Of a stretch of 64,000 nucleotides of DNA, positions 1-9,053 are shown one piece after another. The notes below the pieces were generated by a model. The model worked only from the letters and a program-made list of their open reading frames with translations, did no database searches and was not told where the DNA came from. Source of the DNA: Candidimonas sp. SYP-B2681 (GTDB lineage Bacteria; Pseudomonadota; Gammaproteobacteria; Burkholderiales; Burkholderiaceae_B); the NCBI RefSeq assembly GCF_003971065.1, contig NZ_RYDV01000008.1, positions 62,001 through 126,000 on the forward strand, given 5' to 3'. The stretch's first letter is position 1. Each line of letters starts with the position of its first letter. The position numbers and the translations under genes are program-made.

Positions 1-317
1 AAGACGTTGTCCAAGCTTTAGCCGCTTTGGCTCACCCCCTACGCCTCGAAGTCTTTCGGGCGCTTGTAGTGGCGGGAGGGGAGGGGCTTACGCCGGGCGT
101 TATTCAAGAAAGATTGGAGGTAGCACCTGCGACCTTGTCCTTCCACCTCAAGGAACTGGCTACCGCCGGTTTGGTGACGCAGGAGCGTGCAAGCCGCAAC
201 CTCATTTATCGAGCCGAATACCGAAACATGAATGCGCTGCTTACTTATCTCACCGAAAACTGTTGCCAAGGCGCTGCCTGTGCGGTGGACGAGACCGCCG
301 ACAGCTGCAAGAACTGA
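1..317 (+). CDS. arsR: ArsR-family arsenic-responsive repressor (5' partial)
   Basis: Transcriptional repressor of arsenic-resistance genes, cut off by the window edge. The frame is open from base 3 (ALAALAHPLRLEVF...), so the real start lies upstream and the TTG at 27 is not needed. The winged-helix DNA-binding part is clear (APATLSFHLKELATAG as recognition helix). The tail carries NCCQGAAC plus another Cys, which recalls the C-terminal As(III)-binding cysteines of atypical ArsR proteins rather than the ELCVC site of E. coli ArsR. It is the first visible gene of arsR-arsI-arsC-arsH; its operator would lie outside the window. Confidence 0.9.
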   Translation, partial: DVVQALAALAHPLRLEVFRALVVAGGEGLTPGVIQERLEVAPATLSFHLKELATAGLVTQERASRNLIYRAEYRNMNALLTYLTENCCQGAACAVDETADSCKN

Positions 318-338
318 CTGTATTTTCAGGAGCTCACC

Positions 339-815
339 ATGAAACGATTTCACGTCCATGCACATGTAGGCGACTTGAAGGCGAGCATTGCCTTCTATTC
401 GAAGCTCTTCGCCGCTCACCCCACTCGAGTCGAGGCAGACTATGCCAAGTGGATGCTCGAGGACCCTCGCATTAACTTCGCTATATCTACCCGGGGGAGC
501 GCTACAGGCGTCGACCACCTCGGCTTCCAGACCGACGACGTAGAAGAGCTAGCCGAGTTGAAGGCCCGCGCTAAAGACGCCGACATGGTGCTTCTAGACC
601 AAGGCGAGACCAGTTGCTGCTATGCGCGCGGTGAGAAGCACTGGGTCACTGACCCGCAAGGTATTGCTTGGGAACACTTCCATACGCTCGAAAACATTCC
701 CGTATTCGGCCAGAGCGCCGAGCAGCGTAAGCCAGCAGCCCCTGCCTGTTGCGCTGCATCGACTCCAGGCAAGCCGAAGGGTACCGCCAGAGAATCCACC
801 TCTGCCTGCTGCTAA
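339..815 (+). CDS. arsI: ArsI/CadI-family glyoxalase-fold dioxygenase (C-As lyase)
   Basis: Vicinal-oxygen-chelate protein of the ArsI/CadI family. ArsI enzymes use Fe(II) and O2 to cleave the carbon-arsenic bond of trivalent methyl or aromatic arsenicals. The expected features are visible in this 158-residue protein: His5, His60 and Glu112 sit where the family's metal ligands lie, and Cys93-Cys94 (ETSCCYA) is the vicinal pair that binds trivalent arsenicals. An AGGAG-type ribosome site precedes ATG 339. The tail adds a CC pair at 137-138 and ends in CC, which could bind arsenic or metal further. It lies 21 nt after arsR. CadI-like cadmium-induced proteins share the fold, so substrate is inferred from context. 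Confidence 0.85.
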   Translation: MKRFHVHAHVGDLKASIAFYSKLFAAHPTRVEADYAKWMLEDPRINFAISTRGSATGVDHLGFQTDDVEELAELKARAKDADMVLLDQGETSCCYARGEKHWVTDPQGIAWEHFHTLENIPVFGQSAEQRKPAAPACCAASTPGKPKGTARESTSACC

Positions 816-887
816 AGGAGACCATGTTGGCTACCAAAACTTCCAACCATTGAGCACGAAATTACGGATATCGGCAGGAACTAGCCA

Positions 888-1376
888 ATGACTCTCAATA
901 TTCTCATTCTTTGCACTCACAATTCGGCACGTAGCGTTCTTGCTGAAGGCATGTTTAACCACTGGGCTGGGGTACTCGGTAAAGACATACGCGCCTACAG
1001 CGCCGGTAGCACACCCAGTGGGCGCATCAATCCTCACGCGTTAGCGGCGTTGCAAGCCGCCGGGATAAGTACCGAGGGCTATCGTAGCAAGAGCTGGGAT
1101 GAATTCTTGGAAGATTCTGCGCCCGAAATGCACGTTGTCATCACGGTTTGCGACAACGCGGCTGCTGAGCAGTGTCCATATTGGCCGGGCGATCCGATAA
1201 CGGTTCATTGGGGATATCCCGACCCGTCTAACGTAGCTGAGGGGGAGAAGGCCACTGCATTTGACCTTACACGCCAGGCCATCGGTTACCGCGTACTGCA
1301 ATTACTCGCCTATCCGCTGACTGAGCTCGATAGTGCCGAGTTGCAAGCCCTACTCACCCGTATTTCTCAGAACTAG
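888..1376 (+). CDS. arsC: Arsenate reductase, low-molecular-weight phosphatase type
   Basis: Reduces arsenate to arsenite in the cytoplasm. The N-terminus has the LMW protein-tyrosine-phosphatase P-loop CTHNSAR (Cys9 to Arg15), the nucleophile loop of this ArsC class. Two further cysteines at about 88 and 96 ([10 protein letters not shown]) are spaced like the redox cysteines that pass the disulfide on in thioredoxin-coupled ArsC. The motif HWGYPDPS is typical of the family. Length (162 aa) is slightly above the usual 130-160. It follows arsI by 72 nt in the same direction and makes arsenite, for which no export pump is visible here. Confidence 0.9.
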   Translation: MTLNILILCTHNSARSVLAEGMFNHWAGVLGKDIRAYSAGSTPSGRINPHALAALQAAGISTEGYRSKSWDEFLEDSAPEMHVVITVCDNAAAEQCPYWPGDPITVHWGYPDPSNVAEGEKATAFDLTRQAIGYRVLQLLAYPLTELDSAELQALLTRISQN

Positions 1377-1410
1377 TTCCCAATGCTCAATCTGCTACTT
1401 AAATATTCGT

Positions 1411-2148
1411 ATGTCTGATATCACTTATCTCCTGAATTCAAAGCTGTTCCCCGCGCTCGACGAAGAGCTTTTTGAAGTGCCATCGATGGCTGGTCTCACT
1501 GCACGAGAGCCGTCGCGTCACAAGCCACGCTTTTTGATGCTTTACGGCTCGGTGCGCAAGCGCTCATACAGCCGGCTACTGACTTTTGAAGCGGCTCGTC
1601 TTCTTGAGGCCATGGGTGGGGAGGTCAAGATTTTTGACCCGAGCGGATTGCCATTGCCAGACGATGCGCCGGATAGCCACCCTAAGGTGCAGGAATTGCG
1701 CGAGTTAGTGCTGTGGTCAGAAGGCATGGTCTGGACTTCTCCGGAACGCCATGGCGCCATGACCGGAATCATGAAATCGCAGATTGATTGGATTCCGCTT
1801 TCTTTAGGCTCGGTCCGCCCGACCCAGGGTAAAACGTTGGCAGTCATGCAGGTGTCGGGAGGGTCGCAGTCCTTTAACGCATTAAATCAAATGCGAGTGC
1901 TTGGGCGCTGGATGCGGATGGTGACCATCCCTAATCAGTCGTCAGTGGCGAAGGCCTTCATGGAGTTCGACGAAGACGGCCGCATGAAGCCATCCAGTTA
2001 TTACGACAGGGTGGTCGATGTAATGGAGGAACTCGTTAAATTCACACTGCTAACACGGGATGCGAGCTCGTACCTTGTTGACCGCTACAGCGAACGTAAG
2101 GAGAGCGCAGCAGAGCTATCCTCGCGTGTGAATCAACGATCCATATGA
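1411..2148 (+). CDS. arsH: ArsH NADPH-dependent FMN organoarsenical oxidase
   Basis: Flavodoxin-fold FMN reductase of the ArsH family, known to oxidise trivalent methyl and aromatic arsenicals to less toxic pentavalent forms. The phosphate-binding loop [12 protein letters not shown] and the typical [12 protein letters not shown] and [12 protein letters not shown] stretches are present. The start chosen is ATG 1411 (MSDITYLLN), giving 245 aa, the usual family length; the frame also extends upstream into the arsC tail without need. Last gene of the visible ars cluster, convergent with the OsmC gene. ArsI plus ArsH suggests that the cluster handles organoarsenicals as well as inorganic arsenic. 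Confidence 0.92.
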   Translation: MSDITYLLNSKLFPALDEELFEVPSMAGLTAREPSRHKPRFLMLYGSVRKRSYSRLLTFEAARLLEAMGGEVKIFDPSGLPLPDDAPDSHPKVQELRELVLWSEGMVWTSPERHGAMTGIMKSQIDWIPLSLGSVRPTQGKTLAVMQVSGGSQSFNALNQMRVLGRWMRMVTIPNQSSVAKAFMEFDEDGRMKPSSYYDRVVDVMEELVKFTLLTRDASSYLVDRYSERKESAAELSSRVNQRSI

Positions 2149-2240
2149 GGGTATTCATTGGTTGCGGCCGTTCGTTGAACGTTCCGCACCGTACTGCCTG
2201 GTGCGAAAAGGCCCTGCCATAGGTGTATTAATGAAGGTCT

Positions 2241-2663
2241 TCAGCCGTTTACGACCGTAACGGAATGGGTGATGTCGGCGGTTTCAGCCAGCATTGCCGA
2301 GGCCGAGCAGTATTTTTCGTGCGACAGCTGGACGGCGCGTTCGACAGCGGCCTCGGGGAGATTCTTGCCCGTTACCACGAAGGCGAAATGAATTTTCGTA
2401 AACACTTTAGGGTCGGTTTCGGCCCGTTCTGCTGTCAGTTTAACCTGACAATCCGTCACGGCGTGTCGACCCCGCTTCAGTATCAAGACCACGTCGTAAG
2501 CCGCGCATCCGCCCGTGCCGGCAAGCACCATCTCCATGGGGCGGGGCGCCAAATTGTTGCCGCCACCGTCGGGTGCGCCGTCCATCGTGGCCACATGGCC
2601 GCTGCCGGTCCGCGCAACAAACAACATACCCTGCGGGCCACCCCAATCAACTGTGCATTCCAT
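2241..2663 (-). CDS. OsmC/YhfA-family protein
   Basis: OsmC-type protein of 140 residues, the normal size for the family. OsmC and Ohr proteins are cysteine-based peroxidases acting on organic hydroperoxides. The two conserved cysteines are visible at about 53 (GTGGCAAYD) and 119 (HEKYCSASAM), the second in the usual helix. The sequence is nearer to the YhfA/OsmC branch than to Ohr, so the physiological substrate is open. It stands alone, convergent with arsH and divergent from coq7, with 264 nt to coq7 that must hold both promoters. Confidence 0.85.
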   Translation of the reverse strand: MECTVDWGGPQGMLFVARTGSGHVATMDGAPDGGGNNLAPRPMEMVLAGTGGCAAYDVVLILKRGRHAVTDCQVKLTAERAETDPKVFTKIHFAFVVTGKNLPEAAVERAVQLSHEKYCSASAMLAETADITHSVTVVNG

Positions 2664-2927
2664 GCTGTTTTATTTCCGCTATCGTGTGAATCGTTAATCA
2701 TACCTATGCGTGGACAAATAAGGCAACGCGGACGACGATGGTTTGTCTATTAGCGGTATAAAGGTGGAGTATCGAAGGAACATCGCAAGGCGGCGCCTGC
2801 CAATATAATGAACATTGCAAGAGGCGCTTCGCGGTGGTGGTTTCATATACGATGCTTCAGGCGTAGCGGCCATGGGTTGGTTCTTGCAAAGCAGGTTTTT
2901 CAGGCGTCAAGCCGAATAAGGACTTTC

Positions 2928-3620
2928 ATGTTGAAGCAGAATACAGTGCACACCGGGACTTCATTTGTACGTCGCCCGAGCCTCATAGACGGCTTCCTGG
3001 CCGAAGCAGGGCGCGCAATTCAGGTGCTCGATGGTTCAGTGCATGCCGGCAGGCCGAACCCAGCCGGCAAGCCAACGATTGTGGGCGGCAAGGCCATACC
3101 CGATCTTTCGCCTACCGAGCAACGGCACGCCGCCGGGCTCATGCGGGTTAACCATGTCGGCGAAATCTGTGCGCAAGCTTTATACCGTGGCCAGGCATTG
3201 TTTTGCCGCGATGCACCAATCAAACGTCTGCTCAAAGACGCCGCCAACGAAGAAGTCGACCATTTGGTGTGGTGCCGTCAGCGCTTGGGCGAATTACATA
3301 GCCGGCCCAGTCTATTGAACCCCCTGTGGTATGCCGGTTCGTTTTCAATGGGCGTTATCGCCAGCCGAGCGGGTGTGGCACGAAACCTGGGCTTCATGGC
3401 CGAAACCGAGCGCCAGGTCGAGCAACATCTGGACAATCATCTTAATGAACTGCCTTTACGCGACGAGCGTTCCCGTACTATTGTTATGCAAATGCGCGAC
3501 GACGAAATCAATCATCGCACCACGGCGGAGAATAACGGCGCTAAAACGCTCAGTCGGTTGACACGATGGGGAATGCGAGCAATGTCGAAAGTAATGACGG
3601 TGACGGCGTATCGCATCTAA
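2928..3620 (+). CDS. coq7: Coq7-type demethoxyubiquinone monooxygenase
   Basis: Diiron hydroxylase that adds the C6 hydroxyl in ubiquinone synthesis (2-polyprenyl-3-methyl-6-methoxy-1,4-benzoquinone to the 5-hydroxy product). The ferritin-like ligand motifs are visible: [30 protein letters not shown] and [13 protein letters not shown] 2928 is preferred because AAGGA lies just upstream and the family block [11 protein letters not shown] follows; the frame is open to ATG 2808 but that extension looks non-coding. The result is 230 aa, close to the betaproteobacterial family. Monocistronic, followed by the candidate small RNA. Confidence 0.92.
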   Translation: MLKQNTVHTGTSFVRRPSLIDGFLAEAGRAIQVLDGSVHAGRPNPAGKPTIVGGKAIPDLSPTEQRHAAGLMRVNHVGEICAQALYRGQALFCRDAPIKRLLKDAANEEVDHLVWCRQRLGELHSRPSLLNPLWYAGSFSMGVIASRAGVARNLGFMAETERQVEQHLDNHLNELPLRDERSRTIVMQMRDDEINHRTTAENNGAKTLSRLTRWGMRAMSKVMTVTAYRI

Positions 3621-3753
3621 TACCGGTCAACTCATTTGTAACAAAAGAAACTTGCAAGGGTAAATACCAGATTACTTCAAGCCCGATCTATGAATGAAAA
3701 AGTATTAAAAAAACCACATTCTTGTTTGCTTACAGTTTTTCCGCCTATCTACC

Positions 3754-3782
3754 TTGCATCGCACCAAAGTTCGCTATACAAT
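3754..3782 (+). promoter_or_regulatory. Sigma-70-like promoter for candidate small RNA
   Basis: TTGCAT at 3754-3759, a 17-nt spacer, then TACAAT at 3777-3782. The spacing is ideal and the -10 matches consensus at five of six positions. A start near 3789 is expected, and no convincing protein-coding gene follows before the terminator at 3908-3940. Confidence 0.55.
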
Positions 3783-3788
3783 TTGCTT

Positions 3789-3940
3789 ATCGGATGTCGC
3801 AACGTGATTGCAAAGGGAAAACCCCAGTCACGCGGTCTCGAGTGTTATAGCTTTAGTAGCCCGGCATGCCCCAGTTGTCTCCTCCACCCTCCTCCTTTGG
3901 TGGATTTAGCCCAAGATCGCAAGATCTTGGGCTTTTTTTT
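3789..3940 (+). ncRNA. Candidate small RNA with C-rich anti-Shine-Dalgarno loop
   Basis: A stretch of about 150 nt bounded by a good sigma-70-like promoter and a perfect rho-independent terminator. Its middle holds two CTCCTCC motifs (3879-3885 and within 3888-3895). The second sits in the loop of a CCACC/GGTGG hairpin (3884-3888 with 3899-3903), so a sequence complementary to Shine-Dalgarno sites would be exposed. Loops of this kind are known from small RNAs of alphaproteobacteria (cuckoo/CcsR type) that pair with ribosome-binding sites. I do not recognise this sequence; the RNA is inferred from promoter, loop and terminator together. The 5' end is estimated. Confidence 0.55.
3908..3940 (+). 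terminator. Rho-independent terminator
   Basis: An 11-bp perfect stem (3908-3918 with 3923-3933), a GCAA tetraloop and an eight-T run ending at 3940. It separates coq7 and the small-RNA unit from the polysaccharide operon. The 207 nt from 3941 to 4147 show no further gene and must contain the operon promoter, which I cannot place confidently. Confidence 0.9.
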
Positions 3941-4147
3941 ATCCGCCGCTTGCTCTTCGGCCTATGGTTTTATTCCGGCGTTTGTGTAATGTGTGGTCTT
4001 GGCCATTTTGGTTACAACAGCATTGCCGCTACAGAAATAAGACAAGGTCCATCTAACATTTCTTGTTGCATTTCTTTCCTTAGATCGGCGCGGCCTGTTA
4101 CATAAAGGTCCGATAATGATGCTGCTGAATTTGCTTATGGGGATTGT

Positions 4148-5287
4148 GTGACTTCGCCTCACCTTTGGGGATCTTTTACTTGGTTTTACATCTGTATTGT
4201 GGCCTTCATGGTCGGAGGCTTGATCGTCGCCTCTGAACGATGGCACGGCGCATTTACGGGTGATTCAGATATGAATAAGCCGCAGGCCTCACATTCGCGG
4301 CCTACGCCGCGCGTCGGTGGCCTGGCTGTACTGGCGGGAACCCTGGCTGGGTTGCTGGTGTTAGGCCCCAGTAATATGACCCTTACCTGGCTGTGGCCGG
4401 TCCTGTTCATTGCAGCGATGCCGGTATTCGTGGCGGGTTTGCTGGAAGACATCACCAAAGATGTCGGCTCGGGAAAGCGCTTGCTTGCGGCATTTTTATC
4501 GGCCGCTATTGCCTGGTGGTTGTTAGGGGGCGTGTCCCGAGTGGGTCTGGGCTGGGCTGACTGGATTTTGTCCTACTGGCCAATATCGTTGTTATTCACC
4601 ATGATCGCCGTCGGGGGCTGTACCCACGCGCTGAATATTGTTGACGGTATGAACGGCCTTGCCGGCATGATCGCCACGTTGATGGCGCTTTCGATTGGGC
4701 TGGTCGCACTTCAAGTACAAGACATTCCTATCTTCCTGATTGCCACCGCATTGGCGTCGGCCACGCTGGGCTTCCTGGTCTGGAACTTCCCCTTCGGGCG
4801 CGTGTTTCTGGGCGACGGCGGTGCCTATTTTCTTGGCTTCATGCTGGCGGAATTGGCGGTGCAGTTAGTGGTCCGTAACCCGAGCGTCTCGCCGTTTTAT
4901 GCCCTCGCGGTACTTTTCTATCCCGTCTTCGAAACCTTGTTTTCTATTTGGCGTCGCCGCTTCAAGCGCGGCGTGCCCGTCGATCAGCCGGATGCCTTGC
5001 ATCTGCATCAGTTGGTGTTTCGCCGCCTGGTGCGCGTTACATTCAGTCGCGATAGCCGGCATGCGGTGCCTGCGCTGTGTAACGCCATGGCGTCGCCTTA
5101 CTTATGGGTGCTTGCCCTGATCGGACTCGTACCGGCCACTATTTTCTGGGACAACGCCTGGGCGCTTTGCGCCAGTTTGGTTGTGTTTGTCTGGGTCTAT
5201 ATCTGGCTTTACTCGCGGCTGGTGTCGTGGCGCCGCCCGTCGTGGCTGTTGTTGCCATCGCTAGGCCGCGGCCACCGTCGTAAGTAG
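4148..5287 (+). CDS. WecA/TagO-like polyprenyl-phosphate sugar-1-phosphate transferase
   Basis: Integral membrane glycosyltransferase of the MraY/WecA/WbpL group. It starts a polysaccharide repeat by moving a HexNAc-1-phosphate, probably GlcNAc or a derivative, onto undecaprenyl phosphate. The family motifs are visible: NIVDGMNGLAGM, GFLVWNFPFGRVFLGDGGAY with the catalytic Asp region, and DALHLHQLVFRR near the C-terminal loop. Hydrophobic segments run through most of the 379 residues. The start is GTG 4148. First gene of the 4148-15602 polysaccharide operon, 69 nt before tviB, which fits a role as initiating enzyme. Confidence 0.85.
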   Translation: MTSPHLWGSFTWFYICIVAFMVGGLIVASERWHGAFTGDSDMNKPQASHSRPTPRVGGLAVLAGTLAGLLVLGPSNMTLTWLWPVLFIAAMPVFVAGLLEDITKDVGSGKRLLAAFLSAAIAWWLLGGVSRVGLGWADWILSYWPISLLFTMIAVGGCTHALNIVDGMNGLAGMIATLMALSIGLVALQVQDIPIFLIATALASATLGFLVWNFPFGRVFLGDGGAYFLGFMLAELAVQLVVRNPSVSPFYALAVLFYPVFETLFSIWRRRFKRGVPVDQPDALHLHQLVFRRLVRVTFSRDSRHAVPALCNAMASPYLWVLALIGLVPATIFWDNAWALCASLVVFVWVYIWLYSRLVSWRRPSWLLLPSLGRGHRRK

Positions 5288-5356
5288 GCGCCTCTTCATT
5301 CAGAGACGCCGCTTTTTAAATATGTCTTTTCTTAATCTATAGCCTAGGAGAACAAG

Positions 5357-6631
5357 TTGGAAATTCAAGATGTGAAACTTGCAGTAGTTGGTCTGGGCTA
5401 CGTGGGATTGCCACTGGCAGTCGAGTTCGGTAAAAAACGGTGGGTTCTTGGCTTTGATATCAATGCCCGCCGGATTGCCGAATTGAAATCCGGCCAGGAC
5501 CATACGCTGGAAGTCGATACCCACGAGCTTGCGGAAGCCACTAACCTGAGCTTCACCAGCGAACCGACACATTTGGCTGAAGCCAATGTTTTTATCGTCA
5601 CCGTGCCGACTCCGATCGATGAATACAAGCAACCCGACTTGACGCCATTGATCCGTGCAAGCGAGTCTATAGGCAAAGTGCTCAAGCGCGGCGACATCGT
5701 GATCTATGAATCTACGGTTTACCCCGGTGCTACAGAGGAAGAATGTGTGCCTGTGCTGGAGCGTATATCAGGCCTGCGCTTCAACGAAGACTTTTACGCG
5801 GGCTATAGCCCTGAACGTATCAATCCAGGCGACAAGGCGCATCGTGTAGCCAACATCAAGAAGGTAACTTCGGGTTCGACTCCCGAGGTGGCGGACCTGA
5901 TCGACGCCATATATGGCGAAATCATCGTAGTTGGCACACACAAAGCGCCGTCGATACGGGTCGCTGAAGCCGCCAAGGTCATTGAAAACACCCAGCGCGA
6001 CGTGAATATTGCCCTGATCAATGAACTGGCGCTCATTTTTAACAAGATGGGAATCGACACACAGGCGGTTCTGGAAGCAGCGGGTACTAAATGGAACTTT
6101 CTTCCATTCCGGCCCGGACTCGTCGGCGGTCATTGCATAGGCGTGGATCCCTACTACCTTACGCACAAGGCTCAAGCTATCGGCTATCACCCGGAGATTA
6201 TCCTGGCGGGTCGCAGGCTTAACGACTCCATGGGCGGTTATGTGGTGTCTCAGCTGGTCAAGCAAATGACCAAGCGGCGCATCCAGGTGCAAGGCTCCAA
6301 GGTGCTGGTAATGGGCCTGGCCTTCAAGGAAAACTGTCCCGATCTGCGCAATACGCGCATCGTTGATATCGTCAACGAACTGGGCGAATACAACATTGAA
6401 GTCGATGTTTATGATCCCTGGGTCGAGTCCGAAGCCGCCGTGCATGAATATGGCATTACGCCAGTTGCAAGCCTTGAAGCAGGAGCCTACGATGGAATTG
6501 TGCTCGCGGTGGCGCACGACCAGTTCGTTGCCATGGGCTGCGACGAAATTCGCGCCTTAGGCAAGCCTGAGCACGTTCTGTACGATCTTAAATACGTGCT
6601 GACCGCCGAAGAATCAGATCTCCGGCTGTAA
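5357..6631 (+). CDS. tviB: UDP-N-acetylglucosamine 6-dehydrogenase (TviB/WbpO type)
   Basis: NAD-dependent enzyme that oxidises C6 of UDP-GlcNAc to UDP-GlcNAcA (or the galacto form). It has the Rossmann [14 protein letters not shown] at 13-26, the central dimer region, and catalytic Cys260 in [12 protein letters not shown]. Length 424 is normal. TTG 5357 is the start, with AGGAGAAC just upstream. The sequence follows the Vi-antigen TviB/VipA branch rather than UDP-glucose dehydrogenases. It stands directly before the matching epimerase tviC, 23 nt apart, as in Vi and Pseudomonas O6 clusters. Confidence 0.9.
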   Translation: MEIQDVKLAVVGLGYVGLPLAVEFGKKRWVLGFDINARRIAELKSGQDHTLEVDTHELAEATNLSFTSEPTHLAEANVFIVTVPTPIDEYKQPDLTPLIRASESIGKVLKRGDIVIYESTVYPGATEEECVPVLERISGLRFNEDFYAGYSPERINPGDKAHRVANIKKVTSGSTPEVADLIDAIYGEIIVVGTHKAPSIRVAEAAKVIENTQRDVNIALINELALIFNKMGIDTQAVLEAAGTKWNFLPFRPGLVGGHCIGVDPYYLTHKAQAIGYHPEIILAGRRLNDSMGGYVVSQLVKQMTKRRIQVQGSKVLVMGLAFKENCPDLRNTRIVDIVNELGEYNIEVDVYDPWVESEAAVHEYGITPVASLEAGAYDGIVLAVAHDQFVAMGCDEIRALGKPEHVLYDLKYVLTAEESDLRL

Positions 6632-6654
6632 TCCAGAAAGTTTAAAGGCGTTAT

Positions 6655-7680
6655 ATGAGTATTCGTTATCAGGAAGTGACTGCAAAACTGCAGACTGAAC
6701 CAAAAGTCTGGCTCGTCACGGGTTGCGCGGGCTTTATCGGCTCTAATTTGCTCGAGACGCTGTTGCGTATGGGCCAGAAGGTCGTGGGGCTGGATAATTT
6801 TGCCACTGGGCACCAATACAATCTGGATGAGGTCAAAAAAACCGTCACGCCGGAACAGTGGGAAAATTTCGTCTTCCATGAAGGCGATATCCGCGATCTC
6901 GACGCGTGCCGCAAGGCGGTGCAGGGCGCTAACTACGTGCTGCATCAGGCGGCGCTCGGTTCGGTTCCCCGTTCGCTGTCAGATCCCATCACCACCAACA
7001 GCGTGAATATCGACGGGTTTCTTAACATGCTGGTCGCAGCGCGCGACGCGCAAGTGCAGTCGTTCGTATATGCAGCCTCAAGCTCCACCTATGGTGATCA
7101 CGAGGCTTTGCCCAAGGTGGAAGACCGCATCGGAAGGCCTTTGTCGCCTTACGCGGTAACCAAGTACGTGAACGAGCTTTATGCCGATGTGTTCACGCGT
7201 GCTTATGGCTTTGGCAGCGTGGGCCTGCGGTATTTCAACGTTTTCGGCAAAAGGCAGGACCCCAACGGCGCTTACGCGGCCGTCATCCCGAAATGGGTGG
7301 CTGCCATGATCCGTGGCGAAGACGTGGTCGTGAACGGCGACGGCGAAACCAGCCGTGACTTCTGCTTTATCGACAATGTCGTGCAGGCCAACATTCTTGC
7401 CGCGCTGGCTCAGCCCGACGGAATCAATCAGGTTTATAACGTGGCGTTCAACGCGCGTACCAGCCTGAACGAGTTGTTCGAGTACCTTGCCAAGGCGCTG
7501 GGCAATAACGGCATTGTGTACGATAAGCAGCCGGTCTACAGCGAGTTCCGTGCAGGCGATGTCCGCCATTCGCAAGCCGACATCAGTAAGGCAAAAAATC
7601 TGCTGGGTTACGAGCCGATGCACAATATTGTGCAAGGGCTCGAGGTCTCCATGCCCTGGTATACGCAATTTTTGCGTTAA
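6655..7680 (+). CDS. tviC: UDP-N-acetylhexosamine(uronate) 4-epimerase (TviC/WbpP type)
   Basis: Extended short-chain dehydrogenase/epimerase that interconverts gluco and galacto forms of UDP-HexNAc or UDP-HexNAcA at C4. The N-terminus has GCAGFIGSN (23-31) for NAD binding; the catalytic set is the SSS run at 142-144 with Tyr166 and Lys170 (YAVTK). Length 341 is typical of TviC/WbpP. Together with TviB it should supply UDP-GalNAcA to the later transferases. The next gene starts immediately after its stop. Confidence 0.9.
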   Translation: MSIRYQEVTAKLQTEPKVWLVTGCAGFIGSNLLETLLRMGQKVVGLDNFATGHQYNLDEVKKTVTPEQWENFVFHEGDIRDLDACRKAVQGANYVLHQAALGSVPRSLSDPITTNSVNIDGFLNMLVAARDAQVQSFVYAASSSTYGDHEALPKVEDRIGRPLSPYAVTKYVNELYADVFTRAYGFGSVGLRYFNVFGKRQDPNGAYAAVIPKWVAAMIRGEDVVVNGDGETSRDFCFIDNVVQANILAALAQPDGINQVYNVAFNARTSLNELFEYLAKALGNNGIVYDKQPVYSEFRAGDVRHSQADISKAKNLLGYEPMHNIVQGLEVSMPWYTQFLR

Positions 7681-7681
7681 C

Positions 7682-9031
7682 TTGAAAACGTTAAAGCAGC
7701 GACTTTCCGGCCTGCACTCAGACCACCGACGCATCGCGCAAGGCGCGATGCGGGTGGCCTTCTTTTTGCTATTGGGTAAGGCCGCCGGCGCTTTCAAGGA
7801 AATGGCGGTCGCCTATCGCTACGGTGTGGGCGACGCCGTCGATGCCTACCAGTTCACCATGACCATGGCGAACTGGCTGCCCGTCACCATCGTTGGTGCC
7901 TTGTCGGTGGTCCTGATTCCGGTATTGGTGCGGACTCGTCGCGAAGGCCGTACCAGCCGGGCAAGGTTTCTGGGAGAGCTCCAGGGCTGGGTGATCGCCG
8001 CCGGTACGGTTTTGGCGGTGGTGCTTTACGTCGCGTGGCCGTGGCTGCTGGATATCGCAGGACAGGGTCTGCCTGCCGACGCCCGGCGCATGAGCGCGGA
8101 GCTTACGCTGGCCTTTGCGCCGGCGGCGTTGTTTACGCTTATGACCGGCATCAGCGCCGCACGCTTGCGGGCGCACGAACGCCATATCAATACGCTCCTG
8201 GACAGCATACCGGCAGTGGTTATCCTGGTCTGGGTCATGCTCGCGGCTACGGTAACTGACGTCGGCCCGCTTTTGTGGGGAACCTTGGTTGGCTACTTTA
8301 TTCAGTCGGTCTGGTTGCTGTGGCTGGCCGCCAGGGCCGACGGAATGTGGGGCAGGCCGCGTCTAAGCTTTCAATCGCATCAGTGGCCCGATCTCGTGAA
8401 GGCCGCCGGGGTGATGCTCGTGGGCCAGGTCGCAATGAGCTTTGTGGGGCCTATCGATCAATACACGGCAGCCAACCTTGGTGGAAATGCCAACTCCACC
8501 TTGGGTTATGCCAGCCGGCTGCTGGCATTGTTATTAGGGGTAGGCGCTGCATCGGTAGGGCGCGCCGCGTTGCCGGTCCTCGCCGATATCCACAGTCGCG
8601 GCGATTCGGCGAGGGCACGCAGCACGGCATTGAAATGGTCGGTGTTGATGCTGCTTGTCGGTGCCGCTGTGACCTTCATCGGCTGGTTGCTGGCTCCGTG
8701 GGGTGTCAGTCTGCTGTTCGAGCGGGGCGCTTTCACTGCTGAGAACACGGCGACCGTTGCGCATGTCTTGCGGTGGGGCTTGCTGCAGATGCCGTTTTAT
8801 TTTGGTGTGTTGATACTGGTACAGTTATTGGCTAGCCAGAACCGTTATCGAATCATGGCTGCGATTGCCGTAGCCAACTTTATTCTGAAGGCGGTAATGA
8901 ATCAGGTCCTTGCTCCTGTAATGGGTCCGGCCGGAATCATGCTGGCGACCAGCATGATGTATGCCTTGTCATACGTGTGCTATGTCATGGTAGCCTTGCG
9001 TCCCGCACCTCCGGCGGCGACCTCCAGTTAG
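7682..9031 (+). CDS. MurJ/MviN-like polyprenyl-linked saccharide flippase
   Basis: Polytopic membrane protein of the MurJ/MviN branch of the MOP superfamily, which moves lipid-linked sugars across the inner membrane. The MurJ-like N-terminal part is visible (GAFKEMAVAYRYG, ADAYQF-like stretch) with many hydrophobic segments after it. The frame overlaps tviC widely, but coding similarity begins near 7750; TTG 7682, one base after the tviC stop, gives 449 aa, and ATG 7748 with AAGG upstream is an alternative. Shorter than lipid II MurJ (about 510 aa), and its place in the operon suggests that it carries the polysaccharide repeat, taking the role of Wzx. Confidence 0.8.
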   Translation: MKTLKQRLSGLHSDHRRIAQGAMRVAFFLLLGKAAGAFKEMAVAYRYGVGDAVDAYQFTMTMANWLPVTIVGALSVVLIPVLVRTRREGRTSRARFLGELQGWVIAAGTVLAVVLYVAWPWLLDIAGQGLPADARRMSAELTLAFAPAALFTLMTGISAARLRAHERHINTLLDSIPAVVILVWVMLAATVTDVGPLLWGTLVGYFIQSVWLLWLAARADGMWGRPRLSFQSHQWPDLVKAAGVMLVGQVAMSFVGPIDQYTAANLGGNANSTLGYASRLLALLLGVGAASVGRAALPVLADIHSRGDSARARSTALKWSVLMLLVGAAVTFIGWLLAPWGVSLLFERGAFTAENTATVAHVLRWGLLQMPFYFGVLILVQLLASQNRYRIMAAIAVANFILKAVMNQVLAPVMGPAGIMLATSMMYALSYVCYVMVALRPAPPAATSS

Positions 9032-9053
9032 ATTTTCAGATACAGGTATTGCT

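Noticed and set aside
2265-2753. 162-codon + strand frame opposite the OsmC gene
   Set aside because: Antisense shadow of a clear OsmC-family gene; composition follows the opposite frame.
3690-3989. 99-codon open frame after coq7
   Set aside because: It runs straight through a perfect rho-independent terminator and has no family signature or ribosome-binding site.
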